Origin: Dermacentor variabilis
Taxonomy: Eukaryota; Arthropoda; Arachnida; Ixodida; Ixodidae
NCBI RefSeq assembly: GCF_050947875.1
Contig: NC_134572.1
Span: 127,031,605 to 127,095,604 of the forward strand
Direction: 5' to 3'
DNA: 64,000 bases
Part shown: positions 35,540 to 46,344 of the stretch, in pieces
Position numbering within the stretch: position 1 is the first letter of the stretch
How the letters are laid out: the number at the start of each line of letters is the position of its first letter
Notes under the pieces: generated by a model
Told to the model about the DNA's origin: nothing
Database searches by the model: none
Seen by the model: the letters and a program-made list of their open reading frames with translations, nothing else
Translations under genes and position numbers: made by a program

Positions 35540-35789
35540 ATACATACGCACGCACACAAAACGCACTCGCGCGCACACAAACATACGCACTCTCAAAGCG
35601 CAGACACAAAGGCACGCACGCGCACATTGATAAACACAAACAATCACACATACATGCAGGCAGACACGCTAACACTTGCACGCACACACAGTGACCCACA
35701 CAGAAACACGCTCACAAAACACGTACGCACTAGACACACACAAGCACGCCGGCCCATACAAACCGGCATGTATGCGCACGCAAGACGCA

Positions 35790-35821
<32 letters not shown>

Positions 35822-35835
35822 CACACACTCACTCA
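35540..35835. repeat. AC/ACGC-rich microsatellite tract
   Basis: A compound tract of 'acgcac', 'acacaca' and 'gcacgcacgc' units. It ends with pure (ACGC)n and (AC)n at about 35788-35826. Confidence 0.85.
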
Positions 35836-36298
35836 CAAAACGAGCTGAGCTGAGCGCACGCACACACACGAATCGAGCCGAAAACATGTTACAGGCGCCC
35901 GGCAAGCAGCAACAGCAGCACGCGACTGCATCAGGGAGAACCAGTACCGCGCCAGTTCTTTCGAAAGGTGGCAAAGTCAGTCGTCCTTTTTCTACGCGAC
36001 GCAAAAGTGGTCGAACCACATTTAACTTAAGTGCGAGCGACCGTAATACAAGCCGCGCTGAACGCACAAAAGAAGCACATCTATGAACGTTGAAGCGCTG
36101 AGAAAAGCGTAACTATGCAGGCGCATCACGCCCGATGTAAGACGGGGCGCGATCGAGGTAGTTAACTTGCCCTACTAGGAGTGAAGCTGCTCTTGCTCTT
36201 ACATTAGTGAATTATGCTACGAGATCACAGTAAGATACTTCTAGAGCGAACAAAAACACGTAACAAACCAAAGAAATACCAAATAAATGGGCACTTGC

Positions 36299-36381
36299 CT
36301 GAAAATTTCCATTATGGCAGTACTACCGACCGCCGACACAGGGCACGTTGCAACTGCTCGTCTCAGCGTCCGCGGATCCAT
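36299..36381 (-). CDS. Candidate first coding exon with GC donor
   Basis: On the minus strand an ATG at 36381 in the context 'ggaagATGg' opens 27 codons plus two bases (M-D-P-R-T-L-R-R-A-V...). It ends at 'cag|gcaagt', the rare GC-type donor with an otherwise perfect consensus (36293-36298). CpG-rich sequence lies upstream on this strand. Its phase does not join directly to the exon at 34277-34404, so another exon would have to lie between. Product unknown. Confidence 0.15.
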
Positions 36382-37750
36382 CTTCCAGTGCGTACGAACG
36401 CTTTGCTTTGAAGTGGAGCACGAGTAATACACAAAGCACGGGCCACACCTTTTTCTACACCGCGCACAAAACTAATCACACGTTTAAAATTATGTCGCAC
36501 AGCGCGAGACGCGAACGCATTTCACGTAGCTAAAGAATGCAATAATGGCGTAGCTTCCGCCTTCCCATCGTGCCGCGCGCCGAAGTGACTGTACAGCGTC
36601 GTTCCGTCACTTCTGGTCGCTTTTCATTGGGCAGGGGGCGGGCGCGCAAATTGAACGTTTATTCTGGCAGGTTTGCTTGCTCGAGTGGCCGCCTGTTAGC
36701 TGCTGCTTCGTTGTGGTCTCCAACAAGAGCGGTGAGGCGGGTAGTTGCTACTACGGTTCGTGCCGAGCATTTTTTTTTGGGGGGGGGGGCGCAGTCTGCG
36801 CTGCATGACTGAGGGTACAGTACACAAATCGGGACCGTGAGCGAGACGATCGGCGCTCTTATGCTGGTGCGATTATATTATTCGCTGCGTCCAAACGAAG
36901 CAACCTTGCGAGGTCACAGCGTAGTTACAGCGATATCCTGGCTCGATAAAGACCCTCACATCTTGGTCGTGCGACAGCGACGCGTAAGCATTCATGAGGC
37001 GACTGAAGAATGCGTTTGTAAGAGCGTATGCTGTGGATAAGCAATCACAGCTTTGACGACGCCAGCCCCTAATATATAGGCTGAGCCTTACAAACTCTGT
37101 CCGAGGATGCGCTTAGAAGGCAGACCAGTAGCTTAGTAAAACTCTGAATAACTTAGGCAAGGTACGTGGAGGTTAGGATTTGAGAACTTCCAGCGTGATC
37201 TCGCCGCTATAAATGTCTTCGTTATGGCTTCACCAAGCAAATTGTACGTTGATGCCATTGTACATCAGAGGCTCGTCTAATAGCACGTCCCTGTTTGTTC
37301 AGCAATGTATCCAGACAGCTTCTTTAATTTCGCCACTTCTTGTTGGGCTTTTAAGGGCACCGAAATATTCGTGCAGAATTGTGCAAGTTGCTCGCGCGTT
37401 TTCATTCTGCTACTGCAGTTAGTCTTAGAAGTGTCTAATTGCATGATAATATAATTGTGAGCACAAAATATAGTGATAATTAAATTGTAAGTGAAAGTGC
37501 GTACATTTTCTTGATGATACATTTTGGAGTGGCCGTCATGCCAGTAACATCAGAATCCTAGAAAAAGATCGACAGTCACTTAGGAATGCGAAAACTTAAT
37601 CACTTCATGGATGTACACTTGCAATTATCACGTGACCGTGATACGTCATACATTGTCACATGTCTTCACAATTCTACCTTCATCTGCCGTAATCCACCTT
37701 GCTACAGTTTGTACGAACCTTAACCGAATTTATTCCACCCTAATTCACAT
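36382..37750. other. Unassigned DNA, CpG-rich left part
   Basis: CpG-rich from 36.4 to 37.0 kb with a T8-G11 homopolymer run at about 36771-36790. The composition would fit a promoter region. No recognised coding domain. Confidence 0.35.
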
Positions 37751-37965
37751 CATTTACCCATAATTGCTCATAATTAACGTTGTTCTATTTACTACCTTCT
37801 GTATCACTACTGACGTCATACAAGACGCTGATGACGTCACATTTTATAGCTTTGTATAATAAAGCAATAAAATGTGACGTCATCAGCGTCTTGTATGACG
37901 TCAGTAGGGATACAGAAGGCAGTAAATAGAACAACGTTAATTATGAGCAATTATGCGTAAATAAT
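37751..37965. repeat. Long hairpin: inverted repeat with arms of about 105 bp
   Basis: The left arm (about 37751-37854) and right arm (about 37860-37965) are near-exact complements. Each contains 'gacgtcatacaagacgctga' or its complement, and the loop is only about 5 bases. An RNA from either strand would fold into a near-perfect duplex. It borders the second hairpin and the 3' side of the LINE fragment at 38.0-38.6 kb. Confidence 0.9.
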
Positions 37966-37980
37966 GCAATAATGCCGCAA

Positions 37981-38075
37981 TTTCACCCCTTCTTTCTGAT
38001 GTGTCTACTGGGCCTTGAAAGTACGTATAATATACTTTCAAGGCCTAGTATACACAAGAGAAAGAAGGGGTGAAA
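37981..38075. repeat. Second hairpin, arms of about 43 bp
   Basis: The left arm 37981-38023 starts 'tttcaccccttcttt', and the right arm 38033-38075 ends 'aaagaaggggtgaaa'. They pair with a few mismatches around a 9-base loop. It lies next to the longer hairpin and overlaps the 3' end of the LINE frame. Confidence 0.88.
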
Positions 38076-38602
38076 GTATACAATATTTGCAGTGCAGGGC
38101 AAGAATAGAAAATTAAACTGTAAGACACTTTGAACAGCGATGTTGAATTAGTGGTATCACAAATTGAGACTGTGGAGGCGGGAAGGCGGTTCCATTTAGT
38201 GGCTGTTCTTGGCAAAAAGGAAGAATGGCACATCAATTTTCTGTTGATGGTCGATGCGAGACGAGATACAACTTGGTGTGGGGAAATATTTTCTTTAAGA
38301 GAAGGGTTAAAGTACCATATTCTATGAAAAATACACAGACGAAGGTACCTACGACGTAACCAAAGGTCAGGTTGACCTAGTGTTCTTTTCATGGACGTGA
38401 CGCTAAAATGACGTGAATAATTAGAGAGAATAAATGGGCGGCGCGGTTCTGAATGCTTTCTGAATGCTTTCAAGGGAAATGACAAGATTGACATGAGCAG
38501 GGTCCCGTATGGATTGTTGTTGCGGAGAACGCCATCTTTCCTACCTGAAAGGCCATAAAATGCTTTATCATTAAAAATGCAATACCTACACACATTGCTC
38601 AA
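38045..38602 (-). mobile_element. LINE C-terminal fragment (CR1/L2-like)
   Basis: A 185-codon minus-strand frame has no RT palm but matches the usual C-terminal tail of CR1/L2-like ORF2. Visible features are F-I-L-S-N-Y-S-R-H-F-S-V-T-S-M near residue 57, then L-R-L-C-I-F-H-R-I-W-Y-F, and near the end F-L-P-R-T-A-T-K-W-N-R-L-P, the hallmark 'R-T...WN-LP' motif. It is 5'-truncated. The 3' side runs into the hairpin pair. Confidence 0.7.
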
Positions 38603-38611
38603 TGCGTGGAC

Positions 38612-38828
38612 GTGTACACGTTACTTAGATTTATGCATCAATGCGTTCAACACCCTTCAGTCGTCGATTTAACACCCTTCTTCTAGCAAAGTCGCACCTA
38701 TGTGTAGTGTACACCCTAGTGATAGGGTGTTTTGACCGAACAGGGTGCTAAAAGGGTGTGGACAGGGGTGTAAATGCAGAAAGCACCCCTCTTAACACCC
38801 ATAAGGGCGTAAAAATGTTTAGTGTGTA
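38612..38828. mobile_element. Second copy of the GGGTGT-rich MITE
   Basis: The right end 'atgtttagtgtgta' (to 38828) is the complement of the left end of the copy at 27871. The interior again alternates ACACCC and GGGTGT, for example 'acaccctagtgatagggtgt'. The left end is diverged and approximate. Orientation is inverted relative to the first copy. Confidence 0.65.
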
Positions 38829-39060
38829 GGAAAGACGCAGTTTTTTCATGTAACGTATACTACTATAAGGAAGCCGCTAATGCTGAACAGTTATTTTCAT
38901 CCCGCAGATAGCGTGAGAGAATGAAACCGGGACAGGATTATTTGCGGACTAATCAGCAAAAATAAATACAGAAACACAAGGGTTTCCTTTCACTCCTTAT
39001 ATATTGAATATTGAAACTATTCAAGCACAAAGGATGGCACCGTAGTCCGTCGCTTCAGCT

Positions 39061-39478
39061 CAATGTATGCATGTATGCATGTACGTATGTATGCATGTAC
39101 GTATGTAAGTACGTATGTATGTAACTACGTACGTATGTATGTAAGTACCTACGTATGTAAGTACGTACGTACGCATGTATGTAAGTGCGCACGTATGTAA
39201 GTGCGTACGTACGCATGTATGCAAGTACGTACGCATGTATGCAAGTACGTACGCATGTATGTAAGTACGTACGTACGCATGTATGTAAGTACGTATGTAT
39301 GTAAGCACGTATGTATGTATGTATGTAAGTACGCACGTACGCATGTATGTATGTAAGTACGTATGCATGTATGTATGTAAGTACGTAAGTATCTACGTAT
39401 GTATGTATGTATGTATGTATGTATGTATGTATGTATGTATGTATGTATGTATGTATGTATGTATGTGAGTGTGCGTGC
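39061..39478. repeat. (ATGT/ACGT)n tetranucleotide array
   Basis: About 400 bp of 'gtatgtat', 'gtacgtac' and 'gcatgtat' variants, becoming pure (GTAT)n at about 39399-39466. Open frames through it (H-T-Y-I or M-Y-V-C repeats) are artefacts. The pure right end suggests active slippage. Confidence 0.95.
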
Positions 39479-40423
39479 GCACGTGTGTGTGTGTGATTAT
39501 TTTTCCTTGAGGAACAACTTGCCCATCGAGCAGGATGGTATCAGTACGTCTGTTTCGATACTTGTCTGCGCGACCACTTTCCTCAGATCTCACGTTTCAG
39601 ATGCGACAGCCGACAACCTACTTTATGGCCGATACGCGCCCTTCAACAGGAATCGATCATTTAACTATGTTTTCCTTGCGTTTACAGTAAGGCGCACAAA
39701 CCAACCTGCCACATTTACCTCGCACGTAGGTGAAACGGGTCGCTTTACAACCGACCTACGTTGTTGATGTTGTCGCGCAAGAGTCTAGCGGTGTTTTCTT
39801 CATAAATAACTGGGCATGTTCGAAAATAGATTTTTATGCGGAGATGGTAAGATAATTTTCCTACAGACGGTAATAGGAACCGATGTCGTTATTGATTTCT
39901 GACATTTCTTCTCGAAGGGCCATTTATGAGACACGTAAAACTAGTTTATAGATGTGGATATTATCCTTTAAAAGCTCTATCTTCATTTATTTTTGGTACA
40001 CAGTAGTGGACCATAGGCGTGGAAAAAATGAAAGCCCAACCTTTTCTCGTTGAATTTTACTCTAAAGACCATGTCGCTTAAGAAGGCAGTATCATGCCAC
40101 GGATTTCATGTTATTCTCGAGCATCCTAGAGTGTTTTTTCTGCAGGCATACGGCGCGGTAGGATTTACAGTACGGTCCATTGTTGCAAGAAACACTCAAA
40201 TGTGCTGCTTTCACGTGGTTCGTGCCCTAGCGAGAAGTGCCTGCGGAAGCAATGACAGTGCGCTGTGCCGGTGCGTAAAAAGGTGCCCCAACTACCAACT
40301 CGAGTTTTTTGCCCCTTCAAATATAGTACGATTGCCAAATTGAATACTCCGGACTTGTGCTGTACTAATGTTTTTTTTAACAGTCGGTCGCACTCTACAA
40401 GAGCGCACACACACATAGTGTGG
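39479..40423. other. Unassigned DNA
   Basis: Short open frames (up to about 97 codons) without a recognised domain. No TE terminus was found before the (TA)n run. Confidence 0.4.

Positions 40424-40455
<32 letters not shown>
40424..40455. repeat. (TA)n microsatellite, left half
   Basis: A pure TA run interrupted by the solo LTR. It resumes at 41383-41404. Confidence 0.9.
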
Positions 40456-40458
<3 letters not shown>

Positions 40459-41382
40459 GGGGTTTCCGGTTATCGCGGGGGTTGTGTAAAGCCGTTGCGT
40501 TGTGTTGCCGGGGGCTCCGTGTCCCTCTCCTCCTTGCCTGGACGGGGTGGCAGCGGGTCATAAAACACTGTCGCTCTGCTGTCATCCCGCCCACGCGAAA
40601 GTCAACAGACTTTCGCCATTGGCTAACATTTTGGCGGGATTCGGGCCCTGCTTGCGTGCACTCCGGGTAAGCGCGCGCAAAACGGGCGCCCGGGGAGACC
40701 ACATCGGGGCGTCGGAGGGTGCGTACGTGTTCCTCTCTGCCGGCGGCGGCCCCCCTTGTCCGCCGCCGGCCGATGGTTACTTCGGCTCGTCGGGGTCCCA
40801 GCCTCGGCGGGCGCGCGCGGACTCTTCCGTCGTCTCGATGTCCTGAGGCAGCGTCTGCCGATCGTGCCCCCGTCTGTTCGTCTGTCGTTTCTCTCCATTT
40901 CCCTTTTCTCTGCTGTGGGGTGCACGATGGCAGGCGCTGACCGAAGGATAGGCAAATTCTTACTGCTCGGGTTCTTTGTTCTTTGTTCCTCGTTTCTCTA
41001 TTCTCTCTTTGTCGCGGTGCGCCATTAGCGGCCACCGGCGACCATTCGGCCATGTTTTGTGTAATTAGATTCATATTCGGACGTGACGTTAAAACGCGTG
41101 TTTGTATTGACTCCCAGCTCAATAAATGTTCTTTGTTTCTTCTCGAGAGCTTTGCCTAGGGTCTCCCTTGCTGCGCGCGCGGTCTCGCCTTCCCCTAAGC
41201 TGTGGGGCCGGCGGGGCGCGTACGCGCGCAGCTGCGCGTCGGCACACGGAGCGGGCCGGAGCAGGCGCGGACGCGCGGTGCCCTGCACGCATGGCGGCTC
41301 GGAGTGCTCGAACCCGCGGTGGTCGTCCGGCGCGCGCGGAATCGGAGCGTGCGCGCCGTGAGCGTTGCTAGTGAAGACCACA
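40456..41382. mobile_element. Solo LTR inserted in a (TA)n run
   Basis: A 927-bp GC-rich block begins 'tgtgggg' and ends 'gaccaca', so it has TGT...ACA ends with a 5-bp inverted terminus (TGTGG/CCACA). It splits a pure TA repeat, with 'atat' on both sides as a possible target duplication. An 'aataaa' on plus at 41121-41126 fits an R-region polyadenylation signal. No internal gag or pol sequence is present, so it would be a recombination product of a Gypsy- or BEL-like element. The long open frames within (up to 276 codons) are GC artefacts. Confidence 0.75.
41121..41126 (+). promoter_or_regulatory. Putative LTR polyadenylation signal
   Basis: AATAAA followed by the T-rich stretch 'tgttctttgtttcttct' within the solo LTR. 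It suggests the plus strand is the element's sense strand. Confidence 0.4.
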
Positions 41383-41570
41383 ATATATATATATATATAT
41401 ATATAGACGATGGACAACAAGGAGAACACACACCAAGTTGGTAGAAGCATATTTTGATCTTCACAATAGTTGCTTTGTTGACTGTGTTTACTTTGGCTTG
41501 AAGTTTAGTTCGGTTGCTTAGGTTGAGCACCTGAAAAGCACCTAGAAAATGTTACTAGGATCTGTAACAT

Positions 41571-41816
41571 ATAATTAAAAATAAATTCTGGAGTTTTACG
41601 TTCCAAAATCACGATATGATTATAAGGCACGCCAAAGACAGGGGCTCCATGTTAATTTTCACCACCTGGAATTCTGTACCGTGCACACAGTGCGTGGTAT
41701 ACGAGCATTTCACACCCTAGCATCCATCCGAATGCGGCTGCCACACTCGGGTCTGCACACGTGACCTTGAGATCACCAACACCATGATATAGCCACTGGG
41801 CTACAGCGGAGGGTGC
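41571..41816 (-). repeat. tRNA-derived SINE
   Basis: Read on minus, the head 'agcccagtggctatatcatgg' (A-box region) and 'ggtcacgtgtgcagaccc' (B-box region) are followed by 'aatgcggctgccacac'-type body sequence on the complementary strand. The 3' part, on plus, is 'gttttacgttccaaaatcacg'. I recall this body as a very common tick SINE. It abuts the ATCC/GTCC array. Confidence 0.75.
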
Positions 41817-41821
41817 CTCTG

Positions 41822-41832
41822 AATCCATCCAT

Positions 41833-41868
<36 letters not shown>

Positions 41869-42211
41869 CCGTCCGTCCGTCCGTCCGTCCGTCCGTCCGT
41901 CCGTCCATCCATCCATCCATCCATCCGTCCGTCCGTCCGTCCGTCCGTCCGTCCGTCCGTCCGTCCGTCCGTCCGTCCGTCCGTCCGTCCGTCCGTCCGT
42001 CCGTCCGTCCGTCCATCCATCCGTCCGTCCGTCCGTCCGTCCGTCCGTCCGTCCGTCCGTCCGTCCGTCCATCCGTCCATCCGTCCATCCGTCCGTCCGT
42101 CCGTCCGTCCGTCCGTCCGTCCGTCCGTCCGTCCGTCCGTCCGTCCGTCCATCCATCCATCCATCCATCCATCCATCCATCCATCCATCCATCCATCCAT
42201 CCATCCATCCA
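41822..42211. repeat. (ATCC/GTCC)n tetranucleotide array
   Basis: About 390 bp of CCAT and CCGT units, with ATCC-rich blocks at both ends and GTCC blocks inside. All six reading frames remain open, giving P-S-V-R-P-S and D-G-W-M artefacts. Confidence 0.97.
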
Positions 42212-43921
42212 CACATCCAAGTCGGTCCATTCTGTAGCACATTAATGGCATAGTCTGGTATTCAACACAACTTCGTTATTCGAACATAGTGCCGACGTCA
42301 ATGTCTCCGTGAAAACAAGCACATACGCTAAGCTGTTCGATCATCCTCGCGCTGTCTGCACCAGGAAATCGCAGCGCCATTATGCTGACGTTGTGCCGCT
42401 CTGCAGCCGTGGTAACCGCGGTCACGGCGAAGAAGTAATCGGCGCCCGGCTCCTGCCTTTGACCCGCCTCCTCTATTTTGTCCAGCGGCGATTTCTGGCA
42501 TCGAAACACTCTCTCACGCATTCGTGGCCACCTCCTCGCTTGCTATCTGCGGTCTCGTGTTCCACTTGCGGGGTAGAAATAGGCGCGGCTCATAAAGTTG
42601 TTGCTCAGTGGTTAAGTTCTGGCATGCTTCTTAGCCCACGAGAAAAAAACCTAATAGAGTAGTGATGTACGTTTTTACGTGGCTATTCCTGCACGGAGAA
42701 CGTGCAGAAACGTAAACGTTTAGCGCGAAGCTGCTTTCTTCGCCACTTTGCGGTCTCCTGCAACCTCGCTATATACTTGTAGGACTTACAACTTATTGTT
42801 CGATGCACATTTTGCTGCTCATTCGACTCAAATATTACAGCTACGCTTACACATGGCATCAGTCATAATTACGAAATAGAACGATCCTGGCGTTTTTCTT
42901 TTGCTTTTTAGCCTGTCACATTATAAATGGAGGTATTTAAAAGGGAGGTGCGGCGTGCCTTTAAAGGAAAAACTAATTCCACAGTGCAGCTTCCCTTTAC
43001 CTACACACGCCGTAATTCGTAGGAAAGGACCACTTCCATGAACTACGCAGCAGACGTATTTTCGTACAGGTATTTTTCTTGACATGGTAAAAGACTTTTC
43101 AAGCCCTGACAAATGAAGATTAATATTAAGCGAAGAGCATGCGCAGTTACGCTGGTAGGACGGACCTTAACTGCTCATTTTCCTCGCAAAACCTCTACTA
43201 CGTCAGTAGCGTTCTGAGGAGGATCTGTTCCTTTTGTTTTTCAGATCCCGAAAGAAATAACAAAAGAGACCTTCATTGGAACGCACCCCAATCCATCGTG
43301 CCTTTTTTTTTTGCTGTTAGGGAGGTTTAGAATATAAATGTGGATCTGAAGGTGCCCCCACAAGCGACCGATTTGAGTTCGCGCACTGCCCGGCCAGGAA
43401 GGTGCTTTTGCATAATAGCGTTCACGGCTTCCGTTAGCGTTCCGCGATTGCAGCGCCCTTCCTGCACGTGCAAGGAAAATTAAAACAAAATACTCGAGAA
43501 AAGAATGCAATAATGCAATCATTCATATTCTACAGGATGAAAAGCATACCTGAGAGATCATTATTTTAAATGGGGAAGCATTGACGCGTTTCTGAGATGT
43601 TCGTCGAAAAGACGCAAATCACGTTTGGGGCGTTTGGGGCACCCGCACTCTTTTCTTTGAAATTTAGCGCTAGGAGTGTACGAAAACCCGAGCCCAAAGA
43701 TATCTGTAGGTTTCGTCGCTCGCGCTGCGGCGACACGCTAATGATTTGGGGCCCCTTATCCTCGGAGACCCTATTCTAAAGAAACAGTCTGTTATCATTG
43801 CTGCTATCTCCAGGAAGCGTATGAAGGCAATTCAAAACGAATGGCTAGAATTCTACTTCCCTTTCGCCCGAAATAGGGGACCGTCTAAACGCCAGCATAC
43901 ACCTGCTATCTTGCAAACGTG
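42212..43921. other. Unassigned DNA
   Basis: Open frames up to 117 codons on both strands, no recognised domain. A short tRNA-like head ('gttgctcagtggttaagt', near 42600-42617) may be a truncated SINE. Confidence 0.35.
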
Positions 43922-43991
43922 GTCATGACCATGACGCTACACGCTCATGCGGATGCATGCATGCGTGAGCGTGTAGCGTCATGGTCATGAC
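43922..43991. repeat. 70-bp near-perfect palindrome
   Basis: 'gtcatgaccatgacgctac' at 43922 is repeated as its complement ending at 43991. The arms are about 29 bp around a 12-base 'atgc'-rich centre. It could be a small fold-back element or cruciform-prone site. Confidence 0.9.
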
Positions 43992-44034
43992 AACGCATCC
44001 ATAATTTGACATCGTAGCGTCGCGCATCTCACTT

Positions 44035-44174
44035 GGTAACAATAAAATTCAAACAGCGCTAAACGACAGGACCAGAATGAGGAGGAGACAAACACGGCGC
44101 TAAACTTACAACCGTGTTTGTCTGCTCCTCATTCTGGTCCTGTTGTTTAGCGCTGTTTGACTTTTATTGTTACC
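44035..44174. repeat. Fold-back element, arms of about 63 bp
   Basis: The left arm 44035-44097 and right arm 44111-44174 are near-exact complements. The outer ends are 'ggtaacaataaaa' and 'ttttattgttacc'. The arm contains 'cagcgctaaacgacaggacc' and an A-rich step outside it. The PLE ends at 14.35 kb and 29.6 kb show a similar 'gc(g)ctg...ttttatt' order. It could be two inverted PLE terminal fragments. Confidence 0.85.
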
Positions 44175-46344
44175 ATGCAACACGAACTCGCCCAATCCGC
44201 TGCCCTTCTGCATCTCACTTGGCTTGAGTCACGTGCTGCAGGCATCGAAGAACGCGCTCTCGACTGAACTGGTCGCCACCGCCGCGCTTCGTCTTCCCTA
44301 ATAAATGCAAGGACGTCGGCACTCCACGTCAGCCGCCGCCGTCACCACGCCGTTCTTTACAAGCATAAACACGCGAACCAACCGAGAAGCGAATCAGGAT
44401 ATGACATCGAGGAAAGTAATAATAAAATTTGTCACCGAGCTTTACTTGTAAAGACATATATTCAGTTAGGTTTAGTCGGAGGTTAAGGAATTGTTACAAG
44501 TTCTCGCTTCCTGCTGCTCCATGTACTTTCTATGCGCGCGAATGCATTCGTGTGGCATTTATTTCATCCTGTGCCTTGCTGTGCTCAGGCCTGACAACGT
44601 CATTGCGCACTGCGATAAGTGCAGTCCAATAGGAGATTGACGTATGTATTTAGTTGTGCATTTATTTTGCATAAGATATAGTAGTCGCTGACCTTCATAG
44701 GGTTCGCACAACATTTTATAAATAACGCCAAACCACATCCTCGCCAAAAAGTAAGACGTTTCGCTGAGACGTAGCGAGATCTCCAGACGCCAGCAAGAAG
44801 TCGCAATCTAGCTGCTGTCAAGACGGGAGGTTGTCCCGGCGCCTCGAGTAATGTAACGGTGGAAAGAAACTGTCTTCATTAAAGGAACGGGTCATGAACT
44901 CTCGCCGGTGGACATAGAGCGAGCAAAGCAACGACGCCTGTACAGGCAGCCATAGAAGAAGTTACAGCGGAGACAGAGTAGGTGAAAGCGGGTCGAGAGC
45001 AATGTCGAAAACAAAAATTTAAGGTGGCTCGCGGATCAGATACCCGGTCAGATCCATGACGCACTGTAGTGTTGACCTGCAAAGCAAAAGTCAGGACTCG
45101 TTATGGCCGACATGTCCCGCTTCAAGAGAAGAACTTTCTTCTTTTGTGTGAGATAGCAAGTCTGTTTCCTGCAACTGGTAGAGGGGGCGGGGAGGAGGGG
45201 AGGGGGAGGGCGTGTATTGAGCAGTCTTTTCTTATGTGCGAGCTTCGTAAGCCTTCACGGTCTTCCAAAAGGAGAGCTGTAGCACAGAAAGTTGAAAAAG
45301 GAACGCAACTTCGCAGAAAAAGTTTACGAGCATGCAGAACAGATATTTAAGATACAGAAACAGAGCAGCAGGAAGTAGGGAAGGAAAGTTATTGGATATT
45401 AATTTATAACTGAACTCAAGAGAGAAACTTGGCGTGCTTCGGCCGGACGTGTGCCACATCAAGCGGAACCTGCGAACCTCCTAAACCTCCTGAACCAGCG
45501 AGTATTCAGGTGGCTGTAGTATTACAACTGCGTTGTTCTGATACATGTTGCGGTAAGTGTACAGATACTATGCAAAAACGTCTTGGAGAAGGCAATGAGG
45601 GGATCGAGGAAGAAACTTCAGCTGGAGTTACCAGCCATAGCAGGGTGCGTACCAGTCGTGGGAGTGTGACAGTGGCTTTCAAGAGAGTAACGAGATGACT
45701 TTGCGAAGTCCAACACAAGGAGCGCACAGCACGAACGTAGACCCGTTGCGCAAAGCTTGGAAAGTCAGTGTGAACTATAAGCATAATGAGGGTGCGTGCT
45801 GTGTGAAAATGCAAGCTCGTGCACACCTGAAAGGGAAAAAAAAAGAGTTTCTGAGAATTGTCTCATAATGCGTAAGAATTGTTTGGGGCAGTTGTGAATT
45901 CGTTCCTGCTTAGTTTTGCTTGCTTGATTTTCCTAGCTTGTGTGCGTCTATCCATGGCCTTTCGGGTGGAAAATAATTCTTAGGGTTTAATAGATAATTG
46001 TCCGATTTTCTCGCTGCATCCGGCCTGCAATTTGTACGAATGCAATCGTACAAATTGAGACTGAACGCCGGGCGTGAGCGCGCCTCGACGGAGCAGAGCG
46101 GTCGAAAGCGAACAGCGGCTGCCGCAGTAGGGCGTGGGGCGTTGCGGGACGGGAGAGCGCATCGCCGCGATTCAAATCACCCTCGCTGTCGCAAGCCTGT
46201 GCTAGTTCTATGTCCACCTCACCTGCATTCCGTCTGCACCTTGGTGAGGCCAAACGGAAGCACACCAAGCGTCTCTACGCGCTCGCTTGCCCGCGAGGTG
46301 TCCATGATTCGAAGGACGCTCACCAGCGTTCAATTGTAGATTAT
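44175..46344. other. Unassigned DNA
   Basis: Open frames up to 113 codons without domains. A G-rich run occurs at 45180-45208. A perfect 12-bp hairpin lies at 46028-46057. Confidence 0.35.
46028..46057. repeat. Perfect 12-bp hairpin
   Basis: 'caatttgtacga' is followed after six bases by 'tcgtacaaattg'. It lies at the start of a CpG-rich segment. No known function. Confidence 0.75.

Larger units (their letters stand above)
34405..36298. other. Unassigned DNA with CA-rich microsatellites
   Basis: Contains (CA)n at about 34724-34803 and a long AC/ACGC-rich tract at 35540-35835. Open frames through the tracts (H-T-H-T or V-C-V-C peptides) are artefacts. A 66-codon frame at 35886-36086 (+), starting M-L-Q-A-P-G-K and rich in S, R and T, follows the tract and is unrecognised. 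Confidence 0.4.

Noticed and set aside
34724..35835. CRISPR-like or satellite array
   Set aside because: Only simple AC-type repeats. There are no spacers, and CRISPR is not expected in a eukaryote.
35469..36067. Cysteine-rich or His/Thr-rich frames
   Set aside because: Products of the AC/ACGC microsatellite. Only the short frame beyond it (35886-36086) could be real, and it has no support.
37820..37850. Hammerhead core starting 'cgctgatgacgtcac'
   Set aside because: 'ctgatga' is present but no GAAA follows at the right place. The stretch is explained by the long inverted repeat.
39055..39593. H-T-Y-I and M-Y-V-C repeat proteins
   Set aside because: Product of the ATGT/ACGT tetranucleotide array.
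40292..41122. 276-codon minus-strand frame
   Set aside because: It runs across the (TA)n border and the GC-rich solo LTR, with overlapping frames on both strands and no domain.
41813..42253. Long open frames on both strands (P-S-V-R-P-S and D-G-W-M-D repeats, up to 199 codons)
   Set aside because: They follow from the 4-bp ATCC/GTCC array, which has no stop codons in any frame.
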